From Clostridium moniliforme (GTDB lineage Bacteria; Bacillota; Clostridia; Clostridiales; Clostridiaceae), in assembly GCF_017873235.1 (NCBI RefSeq), contig NZ_JAGGJZ010000002.1:372001-436000 (forward strand): DNA of 64,000 bases, written 5' to 3'. Within the stretch, counting starts at the first letter, position 1. Each line of letters opens with the position of its first letter. The translations under genes were made by a program, and so were the position numbers. Shown here piece by piece: positions 8,602 to 19,014 of the stretch. A model generated the notes under the pieces. It was not told the DNA's origin. It ran no database searches and saw only the letters and a program-made list of their open reading frames with translations.

Positions 8602-11511
8602 ATGGCTAAGAAAGTTAATAATATACCAGTGGATAAAAATATAATAAGAGTTCCACTGGAGGAAGCAATGCCAGATAATTATCTTCCTTATGCAATTGAA
8701 GTTGCAAAGGATAGGGCACTTCCGGATGTAAGAGATGGATTAAAACCAGTTCATAGGAGAATACTTTATGGAGCCTATCTTTTAAAAGCTTTTCCAGATA
8801 GGCCTTACTATAAATCAGCAAGAATAGTTGGAGATATTTTAGGTAAATTTCACCCACACGGTGATACATCAGTTTATGATGCTATGGTAATTTTGGCACA
8901 AAACTTTTCAACTAGAGAACCTCTTATAGATGGACACGGAAACTGGGGTTCAATGGATGGTGATGGGGCAGCCGCAATGAGATATACAGAGGCAAGACTT
9001 GCTCCAATTGCTATGGAAATGATTAGAGATATTGATAAAGATACTGTTAATATGGTACCTAACTATTCAGATAGTGAAATGGAACCTACAGTACTTCCAA
9101 GTAGATATCCAAATCTTTTAGTAAATGGAACATTTGGTATTGCAGTTGGTCTTGCAACTAATATACCACCACATAACTTAGAAGAAGTTACAGAAGGAGT
9201 TTTAGCATATATTGATAATCCAGAAATTACAACGGATGGATTAATGGAATATATAAAAGGACCAGACCTTCCAACAGGGGGAGTTCTTATAGGAAAAAAT
9301 TCCTTAAAGTCTGCCTATGAAACAGGAGAAGGAAAGGTTTCTTATAGAGCTAAAACTAATATAGAAACTTTAGAAAATGGAAGACTTGGAATTGTAATTA
9401 ATGAATTTCCTTATAGAAGAAATAAATCAAAACTTCTTCAAACTATATCAGAGATGACAGCAGATAAAAAACATGCAAAAGTTTTAGAAGGAATAACAGA
9501 TATAAGAGATGAATCAGATAGAAATGGAATAAGAGCCGTTATTGAATTTAAAAAATCTTGTGATAATAAAGAAGTAGAGAAGGTTTTAAAATATTTATTT
9601 AAGAAAACAGATCTTCAATGCAACTTGAGTTTTAATATGGTAGCATTAGCAGATGGTAAGCCAGAAACTATGGGACTTAAGACTATAATAATGCACTATG
9701 TTAATCATCAAAAGGATATAGTAACTAGAAGAACTAAAAAAGAACTTGAAATTGCAAAGAAAAGATTCCATATTGTTGAAGGCTTTATAAAAGCAATTGA
9801 TATTATGGATGATGTTATAAAAACAATTAGAGCATCAAAATCAAAAAAAGATGCATCAGATAATTTAATTAATAACTTTGGATTTACAGAAATTCAAGCA
9901 GGTGCAATTTTGGAACTTATGCTTTATAGACTTACTGGTCTTGAAATTAAAGTATTCCAAAAAGAATATAATGAACTTAAAAAGCAAATTAAAGCTTTAG
10001 AAAAAATATTATCACAGGAAAGAGAACTCTTAAAGGTAATTAAAAAAGAACTCTTAGAAGTAACTGAAAAATATAAAAATCCTAGAAGAACAAGTATAAT
10101 AGAAGATGATAGTGAAGCTAAAATTGATGTAGAAGAACTTATAGTTATTGAAGATGTTATGGTTACATTATCAAAGGATGGATTTATAAAAAGAATTCCA
10201 ACTAAAAATTATGTTAGATCAAATCAAGATGTTAATGCTATTGAATATAGAGAAGGAGATTCTCTTAAATTCTTATTTGAATCAAATACTAGAGATAATA
10301 TTTTAATTTTCACTGATAAAGGAAATATGTATCAGTTAAAGGGAATAAATATTCCAGAAGGTAAATGGAAGGACAAAGGTGAAAGAATAGATACATTAAT
10401 TAAAACATTAAATTTAGATGAGGAAAATATAATTAATGCAATGTCAGTAACAACTCTACACCCTAATAAATATATTCAATTTATTACTGACAAAGGAATA
10501 ATCAAGAAAAGTTCATTAGATAAATTTAAAACTTCATATAGTAGAATACAAGCTATAAAATTAAAGGATAATGAAAAAGTAATAAATGTTATATTATTAG
10601 ATGAAAATGAAACTAAAGATTTCTTAAAAGTAAAAACTAAATTAGGTTTAGAATTTAATTTAGAAATACCAGAAATTTTAGACACTCCAAGAAACATAAT
10701 TGGTACACAATTATTCACTATAACAGATAGAGATAAAATCACAGAGTGTGAGTATGTAAATAATTTAGAATATAAAGAATTTGCCCTTGGTGTAACGGCA
10801 AAAAATAATTTAAAGGCATTTTCAAGGGTTGCTAAAAATGATGATTTAAAAACTCATACAGATACATTAAGTGATATTTTATTATTTACTGATAAGGGAA
10901 ATGTAATTAAAATAAAGTCATTTTTATTAGAAGGTGTAGTTAAAAATGATATTAAAATAGAAAATATTGTTGATGGATTAATGAAAGATGAGAAAATAAT
11001 AAAGATTACATCTTTAAAAAACTATGAGGAAAATTTAGCTGTATATGCAATTACTAAAAGTGGTTTAATAAAGAAAACAAATTTAAAGGAATTTTCTAAT
11101 GATTTTGCATTAACTCAATATTACAAATTAAAATTTAAAGATGATAAAGTAATGTCAGTAGAAATAAATGATAACAATAATGGTGAAATAGTAATGATAA
11201 CTAAAAAAGGAATGGCAATTCGCTTTTTAGCCTCTAATATAAATCCAATGGGGAAAATTGCTTCAGGAGTTACTGGAATAAGTTTAAAAGAAGATGATGA
11301 AGTTATATATGGAAAATATATATCAAAAAAGAATGAAGATGAAATAGCAATAACTTGTGAAAGTGATAAAATATTTATATTAACATCATTAAAGAAAAAC
11401 ATAGAAAAAGTTAAAGTTACTGATATTAAGCTTCAAAATAGAGCTGGTAGAGGAACTTATATAATGATGGTTTCATTAGATGATGAAATAAGTGACGTAC
11501 AATATAATTAG
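8602..11511 (+). CDS. parC: DNA topoisomerase IV subunit A, with extended C-terminal domain
   Basis: Breakage-reunion subunit of 969 residues, long compared with the roughly 800 of well-known ParC/GyrA proteins. The catalytic tyrosine is Y128 in AAAMRYTEARL. The N-terminal winged-helix and tower domains run to about residue 500. Beyond that I count nine beta-pinwheel-like repeats, for example around residues 520, 567, 626, 674, 727, 760, 812, 863 and 913, each with a TxKG-like core such as IFTDKGNMYQL or AITKSGLIKKT. No GyrA box (QRRGGKG type) is visible, which favours ParC. It is co-transcribed with parE and followed 15 nt later by a DJ-1 gene. Confidence 0.9.
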   Translation: MAKKVNNIPVDKNIIRVPLEEAMPDNYLPYAIEVAKDRALPDVRDGLKPVHRRILYGAYLLKAFPDRPYYKSARIVGDILGKFHPHGDTSVYDAMVILAQNFSTREPLIDGHGNWGSMDGDGAAAMRYTEARLAPIAMEMIRDIDKDTVNMVPNYSDSEMEPTVLPSRYPNLLVNGTFGIAVGLATNIPPHNLEEVTEGVLAYIDNPEITTDGLMEYIKGPDLPTGGVLIGKNSLKSAYETGEGKVSYRAKTNIETLENGRLGIVINEFPYRRNKSKLLQTISEMTADKKHAKVLEGITDIRDESDRNGIRAVIEFKKSCDNKEVEKVLKYLFKKTDLQCNLSFNMVALADGKPETMGLKTIIMHYVNHQKDIVTRRTKKELEIAKKRFHIVEGFIKAIDIMDDVIKTIRASKSKKDASDNLINNFGFTEIQAGAILELMLYRLTGLEIKVFQKEYNELKKQIKALEKILSQERELLKVIKKELLEVTEKYKNPRRTSIIEDDSEAKIDVEELIVIEDVMVTLSKDGFIKRIPTKNYVRSNQDVNAIEYREGDSLKFLFESNTRDNILIFTDKGNMYQLKGINIPEGKWKDKGERIDTLIKTLNLDEENIINAMSVTTLHPNKYIQFITDKGIIKKSSLDKFKTSYSRIQAIKLKDNEKVINVILLDENETKDFLKVKTKLGLEFNLEIPEILDTPRNIIGTQLFTITDRDKITECEYVNNLEYKEFALGVTAKNNLKAFSRVAKNDDLKTHTDTLSDILLFTDKGNVIKIKSFLLEGVVKNDIKIENIVDGLMKDEKIIKITSLKNYEENLAVYAITKSGLIKKTNLKEFSNDFALTQYYKLKFKDDKVMSVEINDNNNGEIVMITKKGMAIRFLASNINPMGKIASGVTGISLKEDDEVIYGKYISKKNEDEIAITCESDKIFILTSLKKNIEKVKVTDIKLQNRAGRGTYIMMVSLDDEISDVQYN

Positions 11512-11526
11512 AAAGGAAGAGATTTT

Positions 11527-12075
11527 ATGAAAAAAGTTGCAGTGTTATTAGCAGAAGGCTTTGAAGAAATTGAAGCATTAACAGTAGTAGATGTTTTAAG
11601 AAGGGCAAACATACAATGTGATATGGTTTCAATTAACAAAAAAGATGTAATAGGAGCTCATAACATAAAGGTTAGTGCAGATATTTTAATAGATGAAGTT
11701 AAAGATATAGATATGGTAGTTTTACCAGGAGGAATGCCAGGTGCTACAAATTTAAGAGATAATAAAAAAGTTATAAAATTAATACAAGAACTTATTAAAG
11801 ATAACAAGAAGGTAGGAGCAATATGTGCAGCACCTATTGTCCTTGCAAAGGCAGGAGTTATAGAGGGAGAAGATATAACTTCATATCCAGGTTTTGAAGA
11901 GGAACTTAAAGGTGCAAACTATAAGGAAGATGCAGTTGTTGTAAGCAATAATATAATAACAAGTAGAGGTCCTGCAACAGCTTTAGAATTTGCATATACA
12001 ATAGTTAAAGAATTAAATCCTACAAAAGAAATTGATGTTAGAGATGGAATGCTATATTATATGATAAAAAAGTAA
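11527..12075 (+). CDS. DJ-1/PfpI family protein
   Basis: Cytoplasmic DJ-1/PfpI/YajL-type protein of 182 residues. The nucleophile-elbow cysteine is C100 in VGAICAAPIVLAKAG, the conserved acid is in LLAEGFEEIEAL, and PGGMPGATNLRD is typical of DJ-1/ThiJ. Members act as glyoxalases, protein deglycases or redox chaperones; which applies here cannot be decided from the sequence. AAAGGAAGAG precedes the ATG. It lies between parC and recJ with gaps of 15 and 17 nt, so it is probably in one transcript with them. Confidence 0.88.
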   Translation: MKKVAVLLAEGFEEIEALTVVDVLRRANIQCDMVSINKKDVIGAHNIKVSADILIDEVKDIDMVVLPGGMPGATNLRDNKKVIKLIQELIKDNKKVGAICAAPIVLAKAGVIEGEDITSYPGFEEELKGANYKEDAVVVSNNIITSRGPATALEFAYTIVKELNPTKEIDVRDGMLYYMIKK

Positions 12076-12092
12076 ATAGAAAGGTGAATTAA

Positions 12093-13859
12093 ATGAAAGA
12101 GAAGTGGCTTATAAGAAATAAAAAAGATGAGTTTCAAAGTTTAGCTAAAGATATGGATGAAAATAGTCTTATATTAAGATTATTAGCAAACCGAGGAATT
12201 TCTGATAAAAAGTCTGCTTCTCTTTTTCTAAATGGCACAGTAAATGATATGCATGATAGTTTTTTAATGAAAGACTTAAAGCTTGGTGTAGATATCATAA
12301 AAGATGCAATTGAAAAGGGGAAGAAGATAGTTATATATGGTGACTATGATTGTGATGGGGTTTGTAGTACTGCTATTTTATATAAAGGCTTAAAAAGACT
12401 TAATGCTAATTTTGAGTATCATATTCCAAATAGGGAAAGTGAAGGATATGGTATGAATTCAGAGAGAATAAAGATTTTAAAAGATGAAGGAGCAGAAATA
12501 CTTTTAACCTGTGATAACGGAATATCAGCTTTTGAAGAAGTCGAGTATGCAAAAAGTCTTGGACTTACTGTTATAATAACAGATCATCATGATATTCCTT
12601 ATGTTGAAGAAAATGGTGTAAGAAAAAAAGTATTTCCTAAAGGAGATGCAGTTATAAATCCTAAAAGGGAAGACTGCAAATACCCATTTAAAAGTCTTTG
12701 TGGTGCCGGAGTTGCCTTTAAATTTGTTCAAGGGTTATATAGAGAATTTAATATTAATAATGAAGAAAATCTAAATTTATTAGAATATGCTGCTATTGCA
12801 ACTGTTTGTGATGTAGTTGATTTATTAGATGAAAATAGAATAATAGTTAAAAAGGGTTTAGAACTTATAAATAATACAAAAACTAAAGGATTAAAAGAAC
12901 TTATAAACGTTAAAAATTTAAAAGATAAGAAAATATCTGAATATCACTTTGGATTTGTACTAGGACCATGTATTAATGCAACAGGACGACTTGAAATTGC
13001 AGATATATCAGTAGAACTTTTAATTACAGAAGATGAAGAAAAAGCTAAAGAACTTGCAATTAGATTAAATGAACTTAATGAAAAAAGACAAGAATTAACA
13101 ATGGACAGTACAGAAAAAGTAGTAGAAAAGGTAGAAAGTACTTTAAAGACTAATGAAAAAGTTATTTTAGTATATCAAGAAGATATTCATGAAAGTATTG
13201 CAGGTATAGTTGCAGGTCGTGTAAGGGAAAGATATAATTTACCAACTATAGTTATAACTAAAGGAAAAGAAATGCCAAAGGGTTCTGGAAGATCTATTGA
13301 AGAATATAATATGTTTCTTGAATTATCAAAGTGTAAAAATCTTATGGAGAAGTTTGGAGGACATCCTATGGCAGCTGGACTTTCATTAAAGGAAGAAAAT
13401 ATACCTTTATTAAGGAAAGCTCTAAATGATAACTGTACATTAACTGATAATGATATAATTCCAAAAGTAATTATAGATGCAAAGTTATCTTTAGAATATA
13501 TTGATTTTGATTTAGTTAATAAATTAAATGAAATGAAACCTTTTGGAAAGGGAAATGGAAGCCCTTTATTTGCAGTTAAAGATGTACTTGTAAAAAGAGT
13601 TATATTTATGGGAAAAGAAAAGAATTTTTTAAGATTTAAAATTCAAATGAAAGATGGCAAAACTATAGATGGAGTTAATTTTAATAAATATGATTATTTC
13701 AAAGAATTATTTTCTGAAAAATATGGAGAAGAAGAATTTATGAATTTACAGGATAGAGGTTATTGTAATTTTAAGATGGACATACTTTATTACCCTGAGA
13801 TTAATGAATTTAATGGAAAACAAAACATACAATTATCTTTAAAAAGTTTTAGATTGTAG
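12093..13859 (+). CDS. recJ: Single-stranded-DNA-specific exonuclease RecJ
   Basis: RecJ, a 5'-3' exonuclease on single-stranded DNA in recombination and mismatch repair, 588 residues. The DHH domain shows YGDYDCDGVCSTA, TCDNGISAF and ITDHHDIP. The DHHA1 domain contains GSGRSIEEYN and KFGGHPMAAGLS. The C-terminal OB-like region is present. The length matches shorter Firmicute RecJ forms without the extra C-terminal domain of B. subtilis RecJ. AAAGGTGA precedes the ATG. It follows the DJ-1 gene closely. Confidence 0.93.
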   Translation: MKEKWLIRNKKDEFQSLAKDMDENSLILRLLANRGISDKKSASLFLNGTVNDMHDSFLMKDLKLGVDIIKDAIEKGKKIVIYGDYDCDGVCSTAILYKGLKRLNANFEYHIPNRESEGYGMNSERIKILKDEGAEILLTCDNGISAFEEVEYAKSLGLTVIITDHHDIPYVEENGVRKKVFPKGDAVINPKREDCKYPFKSLCGAGVAFKFVQGLYREFNINNEENLNLLEYAAIATVCDVVDLLDENRIIVKKGLELINNTKTKGLKELINVKNLKDKKISEYHFGFVLGPCINATGRLEIADISVELLITEDEEKAKELAIRLNELNEKRQELTMDSTEKVVEKVESTLKTNEKVILVYQEDIHESIAGIVAGRVRERYNLPTIVITKGKEMPKGSGRSIEEYNMFLELSKCKNLMEKFGGHPMAAGLSLKEENIPLLRKALNDNCTLTDNDIIPKVIIDAKLSLEYIDFDLVNKLNEMKPFGKGNGSPLFAVKDVLVKRVIFMGKEKNFLRFKIQMKDGKTIDGVNFNKYDYFKELFSEKYGEEEFMNLQDRGYCNFKMDILYYPEINEFNGKQNIQLSLKSFRL

Positions 13860-13950
13860 TTAAAAATAGTTGTAATTTAAAATAAAATATATATTATAAA
13901 AATGTATAATACGAAAAATTTAAAATAGAAATATTAAGGAGAGGATATTT

Positions 13951-15030
13951 TTGAGCAAATATAAAATAATAATGACTGGAGGGGGAACTGCAGGTCATGT
14001 TACTCCTAATTTAGCATTAGTTCCTTCACTAAAAGAAGAAGGCTTTGAAGTGAAATACATAGGAAGCAAAGATGGAATAGAAAAAGATATTATAACAAGC
14101 AACAATATTCCGTATTACGGAATATCATCAGGAAAGCTTAGAAGATATTTTGATATAAAGAATTTTACAGATCCATTTAAGGTATTAAAGGGTATTCATG
14201 AAGCAAAAAAAATTATATCAAAGGAAAAGCCTGATATTATATTTTCAAAAGGAGGTTTTGTAACAGTTCCAGTTGTTATAGCAGCATCAATGAAAAAGAT
14301 TCCTGTAGTAGCTCATGAATCAGATATTACTCCAGGTCTTGCAAATAAGTTAGCATCTCCTTTTTGCAATAAATTATGTGTTACGTTCAGAGAAAGTTTA
14401 CAGTTTGTTAAAAATAATAAAGGAATTTTAACTGGAAGCCCTATTAGAAAGGAAATTTTAACAGGTTCAAAACTTAAAGGAAAAGAAATATGTGGATTTA
14501 CTGATGATAAAGATATAATACTTATCATGGGAGGAAGTTTGGGGTCTAAAGTTATTAATGACGCCATAAGAAAGAATATATATAATATTCTGAAAAGTAA
14601 TAATATTATTCACATATGTGGAAAGGGCAATTTAGATGAAAGCTTAAAAAATATTGATGGATACAAACAATTTGAGTATGTAAGTGATGAATTAACTCAT
14701 TTAATGCATGCAGCTGATTATATAATTTCAAGAGCAGGAGCTAATTCTATTTTTGAATTTCTAGCATTAAAAAAGCCAACTTTATTAATTCCACTTTCAA
14801 AAAATGCAAGTAGAGGAGATCAAATTTTAAATGCAAACTCATTTAAAAAAGAAGGATTTTCACTTGTAATGCAAGAAGAAGAACTTGAAAATGAAGGTAT
14901 TTTAAAAGGAATAAAAATGTTAAAAGAAAGTAAACAGCAATTGATTAAAAATATGAATGAAAGCAAGATGAATGATGGCGTTAAAGAAATTATAAATGTG
15001 ATAAAAAGTAGCATTCAGAGAAAAAAGTAG
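13951..15030 (+). CDS. murG: UDP-GlcNAc:lipid I N-acetylglucosaminyltransferase
   Basis: MurG (GT28, GT-B fold), 359 residues. It adds GlcNAc to lipid I at the inner membrane face to make lipid II for peptidoglycan. The N-terminal glycine-rich loop is [14 protein letters not shown], with [13 protein letters not shown] and a second glycine-rich loop [12 protein letters not shown]. The C-terminal donor-binding part has [18 protein letters not shown]. The start is a TTG at 13951 with AAGGAGAGG upstream; no ATG fits the conserved N-terminus. As in many clostridia it is away from the main dcw cluster. No clear terminator follows directly. Confidence 0.95.
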   Translation: MSKYKIIMTGGGTAGHVTPNLALVPSLKEEGFEVKYIGSKDGIEKDIITSNNIPYYGISSGKLRRYFDIKNFTDPFKVLKGIHEAKKIISKEKPDIIFSKGGFVTVPVVIAASMKKIPVVAHESDITPGLANKLASPFCNKLCVTFRESLQFVKNNKGILTGSPIRKEILTGSKLKGKEICGFTDDKDIILIMGGSLGSKVINDAIRKNIYNILKSNNIIHICGKGNLDESLKNIDGYKQFEYVSDELTHLMHAADYIISRAGANSIFEFLALKKPTLLIPLSKNASRGDQILNANSFKKEGFSLVMQEEELENEGILKGIKMLKESKQQLIKNMNESKMNDGVKEIINVIKSSIQRKK

Positions 15031-15330
15031 GTTTTTAAAAATGTATAATAACAAAGGAAAATTTTATATATATTAATTAAAGTTAACAACTTGCAAATTT
15101 AAAATTGTGTTATATAATAAAAGAGATGATTTTTTTTATGTATAAAAAAAGTTTTTAAAGTTAATATATTTTGTAATTTTAGATATTAAATAAAATTGTA
15201 TTTTACGTTGTTTACTCAAGATATAATTTTATTTTATATATAGACATAAAAAACTTTCTCAGGTTTTTTATGATTAATAAAATTTAAAAATTTATATTTT
15301 TAGTTTTTATAATGAAAGAGGGGTCACGCG
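15031..15330 (+). promoter_or_regulatory. murG-PFOR intergenic region: promoter and long AT-rich leader
   Basis: This 300-bp gap has a promoter-like pair TTGCAA (15091-15096) and TATAAT (15113-15118) with a 16-nt spacer. Transcription from it would give a leader of about 205 nt before the PFOR start. The leader holds a perfect 10-bp stem, CATAAAAAAC (15245-15254) with GTTTTTTATG (15263-15272). TTAACAA (15083-15089), next to the -35 element, equals one half of the Rex operator consensus, but its partner half is not recognisable. No ORF is present. Confidence 0.45.
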
Positions 15331-18300
15331 ATGAGAAAAATGAAAACTATGGATGGTAACACTGCAGCAGCTCATATATCTTATGAGTTTACTGAAGTTG
15401 CAGCAATCTATCCTATAACACCATCATCACCAATGGCTGAGCACGTTGATGAATGGGCAGCACAAGGAAGAAAAAATATATTCGGTCAACCAGTTAAGAT
15501 TATGGAAATGCAATCAGAAGGAGGAGCTGCTGGAGCAGTTCATGGATCACTACAAGCTGGTGCATTAACAACAACTTATACTGCATCACAAGGTTTATTA
15601 TTAATGATTCCTAATATGTATAAAATTGCTGGTGAATTACTTCCAGGAGTATTCCACGTATCAGCTAGATCATTAGCTACTTCAGCATTAAATATCTTTG
15701 GAGATCACCAAGACGTTATGGCTGCAAGACAAACTGGATTTGCAATGCTTGCTGAAGGATCAGTTCAAGAAGTAATGGATTTATCAGCTGTAGCTCACTT
15801 ATCAGCTATTAAGTCAAGAATTCCATTCTGTAACTTCTTTGATGGATTTAGAACTTCACATGAAATACAAAAGATTGAAGTTTTAGATCAAGAAGATTTA
15901 AAACCATTAGTTGATATGGAAGCTTTACAAGCATTCAGAGATAGAGCATTAAACCCAAGTCATCCTGTAACTAGAGGTACTGCTCAAAACCCAGATATTT
16001 ACTTCCAAGAAAGAGAAGCTGTAAATAAATTCTACAATGCTGTACCAGATATTGTTGAAGGTTACATGGCTGAAATCACAAAATTAACTGGAAGAGAATA
16101 TCACTGCTTCGATTACTATGGTGCAAAAGATGCAGATAGAATTATTATTGCTATGGGATCATGTACAGATGTATGTGAAGAAACAGTAGATTACTTAAAT
16201 GCAAACGGACAAAAAGTTGGTGTTGTTAAAGTAAGACTTTACAGACCATTTGATGTTGAAAGATTAAAGAAAGCTATTCCAGCTACAGTTAAGAAGATAG
16301 CTGTATTAGATAAAACTAAGGAACCAGGAAGTAATGGAGAACCATTATACTTAGATGTTATGAGTGCATTTAATGGAGATAAGAATGCTCCTGCAATTAT
16401 CGGTGGAAGATATGGATTAGGATCAAAGGATCCAAACCCAGGTCATATTGCTGCTGTATATGAAAACTTAACTAAAGATGAACCAAAGAACGGATTTACT
16501 ATTGGTATAGTTGATGATGTAACTAACACTTCATTAGAAGTTCATGAAGATATAGATGCAACTCCAGAAGGAACTACAGCTTGTAAGTTCTGGGGACTTG
16601 GATCAGATGGTACTGTTGGTGCTAACAAGAGTGCTATCAAGATTATCGGAGACCATACAGATATGTATGCTCAAGGATATTTCTCATATGACTCTAAAAA
16701 ATCAGGTGGTATAACAGTATCACACTTAAGATTTGGTAAGAGACCAATAAAATCACCTTACTTAATAAACAAGGCTGATTTCGTTGCTTGTCACAACCAA
16801 TCATATGTATATAAATACAATGTTTTAGAAGGATTAAAGAAGAATGGTACATTCTTATTAAATACTATCTGGAGCCCAGAAGAAGTAGAAGAACATTTAC
16901 CAGCTTCATACAAGAGATATATAGCTGAAAACAACATTAAGTTCTACACTTTAAATGCTGTTAAGATAGCTCAAGATATCGGACTTGGTGGAAGAATTAA
17001 CATGATAATGCAATCAGCATTCTTTAAATTAGCTAGCATTATTCCAGTAGAAGATGCTGTTAAGTACTTAAAAGAAGCTGTTGTAACTTCATACGGTAAG
17101 AAGGGACAAAAAGTTGTTGATATGAACAACGCTGCTATTGACAAGGGAATAGAATCAATAGTTGAAATTAATGTTCCAGAATCATGGAAAACAGCTAAGG
17201 ACGAAGCTAAGGTAGAAGGAAGACAAAAACCTGAATTCGTTACTAAGATAGTTGAACCAATGAATAGACAAGAAGGATTTGACCTTCCAGTATCAGCATT
17301 TAACGGAATGGAAGATGGTACTTTTGAACAAGGAACAGCTGCTTTCGAAAAGAGAGGAATAGCTATAAATGTACCAGAATGGGATAAGGATAAATGTATA
17401 CAATGTAACCAATGTTCATATGTATGTCCACATGCTGTAATAAGACCATTCTTATTAAATGAAGAAGAAAAGAACAATGCTCCAGAAGGATTAAAATTAG
17501 TTCCTGCTAAAGCATTAAAAACTGAAGAACCAATGAGCTACTCAATGTCAATAAGCCCACTTGATTGTACTGGATGTGGAAACTGTGCTCAAGTTTGTCC
17601 AGCACCAGGAAAGGCTTTAGTTATGAAGCCAGCTTACACTCAAGAAGCTGAAATAGCTAACTGGGATTATGTAACTCATGAAGTTTCACCAAAGAAAAAC
17701 CCAATGAACAAAAACACAGTTAAAGGTAGCCAATTCGAACAACCATTATTTGAGTTCTCAGGAGCTTGTGCTGGATGTGGAGAAACTCCATATGCTAAGC
17801 TTATAACTCAATTATTTGGAGATAGAATGATGATAGCTAACGCTACTGGATGTTCATCAATATGGGGAGGATCAGCTCCTTCAACTCCATACACAACTAA
17901 TCATAAAGGATTCGGACCTGCTTGGGCTAACTCATTATTCGAAGATAATGCTGAATTCGGATTAGGTATGTTCTTAGGAGCAAAAGCTATAAGAGAAAGA
18001 TTAGTTGATAAAGCTAATGAAGCAATTACTTCATTAGAAGAAGGAGAAGCTAAAGAAGCTCTTAAGGCTTGGGTTGAAAATGTTGAACTTGGAGAAGGAA
18101 CTAGAGATAGAGCAGATAGAGTAGTAGCTGCTTTAGAAGGTTTAGATAACAACATTGCAAAAGAAATATTAAAAGAAAAAGACTTCTTAGTAAAACCATC
18201 ACAATGGATATTTGGTGGAGACGGATGGTCATACGATATCGGATTTGGTGGAGTAGATCACGTACTTGCATCAGGAGAAGATGTAAACATATTTGTATTT

Positions 18301-18843
18301 GATACAGAAGTTTACTCAAATACTGGTGGTCAATCATCAAAGGCAACTCCAACAGCTGCAATAGCTAAATTTGCTGCTTCAGGTAAGAAGACTAAGAAGA
18401 AAGACCTTGGAATGATAGCAATGACTTACGGATACGTATATGTTGCACAAATTTCAATGGGAGCAGATAAGAACCAAACTCTTAAAGCTATAGCAGAAGC
18501 TGAAGCTTATCCAGGTCCATCATTAATAATTGCTTATGCTCCATGTATCAACCATGGTATAAGAATAGGAATGGGTAACAGTCAATTAGAAGCTAAGAAG
18601 GCAGTTGACTGTGGATATTGGGGAATGTACAGATACAACCCACAATTAAGAGGAACAGGAAAGAACCCATTTGTTCTAGATTCAAAAGAGCCAACAGCTG
18701 ACTTTAAGGAATTCTTAATGGGAGAAGTTAGATATGCATCTCTTGCTAAAGCATTCCCAGAAGCTGCAGATGCTTTATTTGAAAAAACTTATAATGATGC
18801 TATGGAAAGATTAGAAGGTTACAAAAAATTAGCTGGAAAATAA
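15331..18843 (+). CDS. nifJ: Pyruvate:ferredoxin (flavodoxin) oxidoreductase
   Basis: Single-chain PFOR of 1170 residues. It oxidatively decarboxylates pyruvate to acetyl-CoA and CO2 and reduces ferredoxin, the central step of clostridial fermentation. In order: pyrimidine/domain I (YPITPSSPMAEHVDEWA), domain II, the EKR linker, two [4Fe-4S] clusters (CIQCNQCSYVCP and CTGCGNCAQVCP), then the thiamine-pyrophosphate domain (GACAGCGETPYAKL, TGCSSIWGG, GDGWSYDIGFGG) that brings the proximal cluster cysteines. GAGGGGTC precedes the ATG. The gene uses noticeably more C-ending codons than its neighbours, as expected for a very highly expressed gene. It is monocistronic with a terminator. Confidence 0.97.
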   Translation: MRKMKTMDGNTAAAHISYEFTEVAAIYPITPSSPMAEHVDEWAAQGRKNIFGQPVKIMEMQSEGGAAGAVHGSLQAGALTTTYTASQGLLLMIPNMYKIAGELLPGVFHVSARSLATSALNIFGDHQDVMAARQTGFAMLAEGSVQEVMDLSAVAHLSAIKSRIPFCNFFDGFRTSHEIQKIEVLDQEDLKPLVDMEALQAFRDRALNPSHPVTRGTAQNPDIYFQEREAVNKFYNAVPDIVEGYMAEITKLTGREYHCFDYYGAKDADRIIIAMGSCTDVCEETVDYLNANGQKVGVVKVRLYRPFDVERLKKAIPATVKKIAVLDKTKEPGSNGEPLYLDVMSAFNGDKNAPAIIGGRYGLGSKDPNPGHIAAVYENLTKDEPKNGFTIGIVDDVTNTSLEVHEDIDATPEGTTACKFWGLGSDGTVGANKSAIKIIGDHTDMYAQGYFSYDSKKSGGITVSHLRFGKRPIKSPYLINKADFVACHNQSYVYKYNVLEGLKKNGTFLLNTIWSPEEVEEHLPASYKRYIAENNIKFYTLNAVKIAQDIGLGGRINMIMQSAFFKLASIIPVEDAVKYLKEAVVTSYGKKGQKVVDMNNAAIDKGIESIVEINVPESWKTAKDEAKVEGRQKPEFVTKIVEPMNRQEGFDLPVSAFNGMEDGTFEQGTAAFEKRGIAINVPEWDKDKCIQCNQCSYVCPHAVIRPFLLNEEEKNNAPEGLKLVPAKALKTEEPMSYSMSISPLDCTGCGNCAQVCPAPGKALVMKPAYTQEAEIANWDYVTHEVSPKKNPMNKNTVKGSQFEQPLFEFSGACAGCGETPYAKLITQLFGDRMMIANATGCSSIWGGSAPSTPYTTNHKGFGPAWANSLFEDNAEFGLGMFLGAKAIRERLVDKANEAITSLEEGEAKEALKAWVENVELGEGTRDRADRVVAALEGLDNNIAKEILKEKDFLVKPSQWIFGGDGWSYDIGFGGVDHVLASGEDVNIFVFDTEVYSNTGGQSSKATPTAAIAKFAASGKKTKKKDLGMIAMTYGYVYVAQISMGADKNQTLKAIAEAEAYPGPSLIIAYAPCINHGIRIGMGNSQLEAKKAVDCGYWGMYRYNPQLRGTGKNPFVLDSKEPTADFKEFLMGEVRYASLAKAFPEAADALFEKTYNDAMERLEGYKKLAGK

Positions 18844-18860
18844 TATAGTTCATTAAATAA

Positions 18861-18896
18861 AAGAACTCAGATGATATTATTCATCTGAGTTTTTTA
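18861..18896 (+). terminator. PFOR gene terminator
   Basis: An 11-bp stem, AACTCAGATGA (18864-18874) with TCATCTGAGTT (18881-18891), runs into six T. Confidence 0.9.
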
Positions 18897-19014
18897 CTTT
18901 AAGTTATATTAAAAACTAGTATTGCTTTTTATAAAGTTTACAAAGTATAATTAAATTAAATATTTAATCTAATTAAATATTTTATATTTAAATTGTAGAA
19001 TCAAGGAGATAAAT

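Noticed and set aside
15073..15090. Rex operator upstream of PFOR
   Set aside because: Only one half, TTAACAA, matches; the opposite half does not, so I do not call a site.
16971..17477. Open frame of 168 codons on the minus strand inside the PFOR gene
   Set aside because: It lies opposite a strongly conserved coding region, has a low-complexity Ser/Phe-rich translation, no ribosome binding site and no family resemblance.
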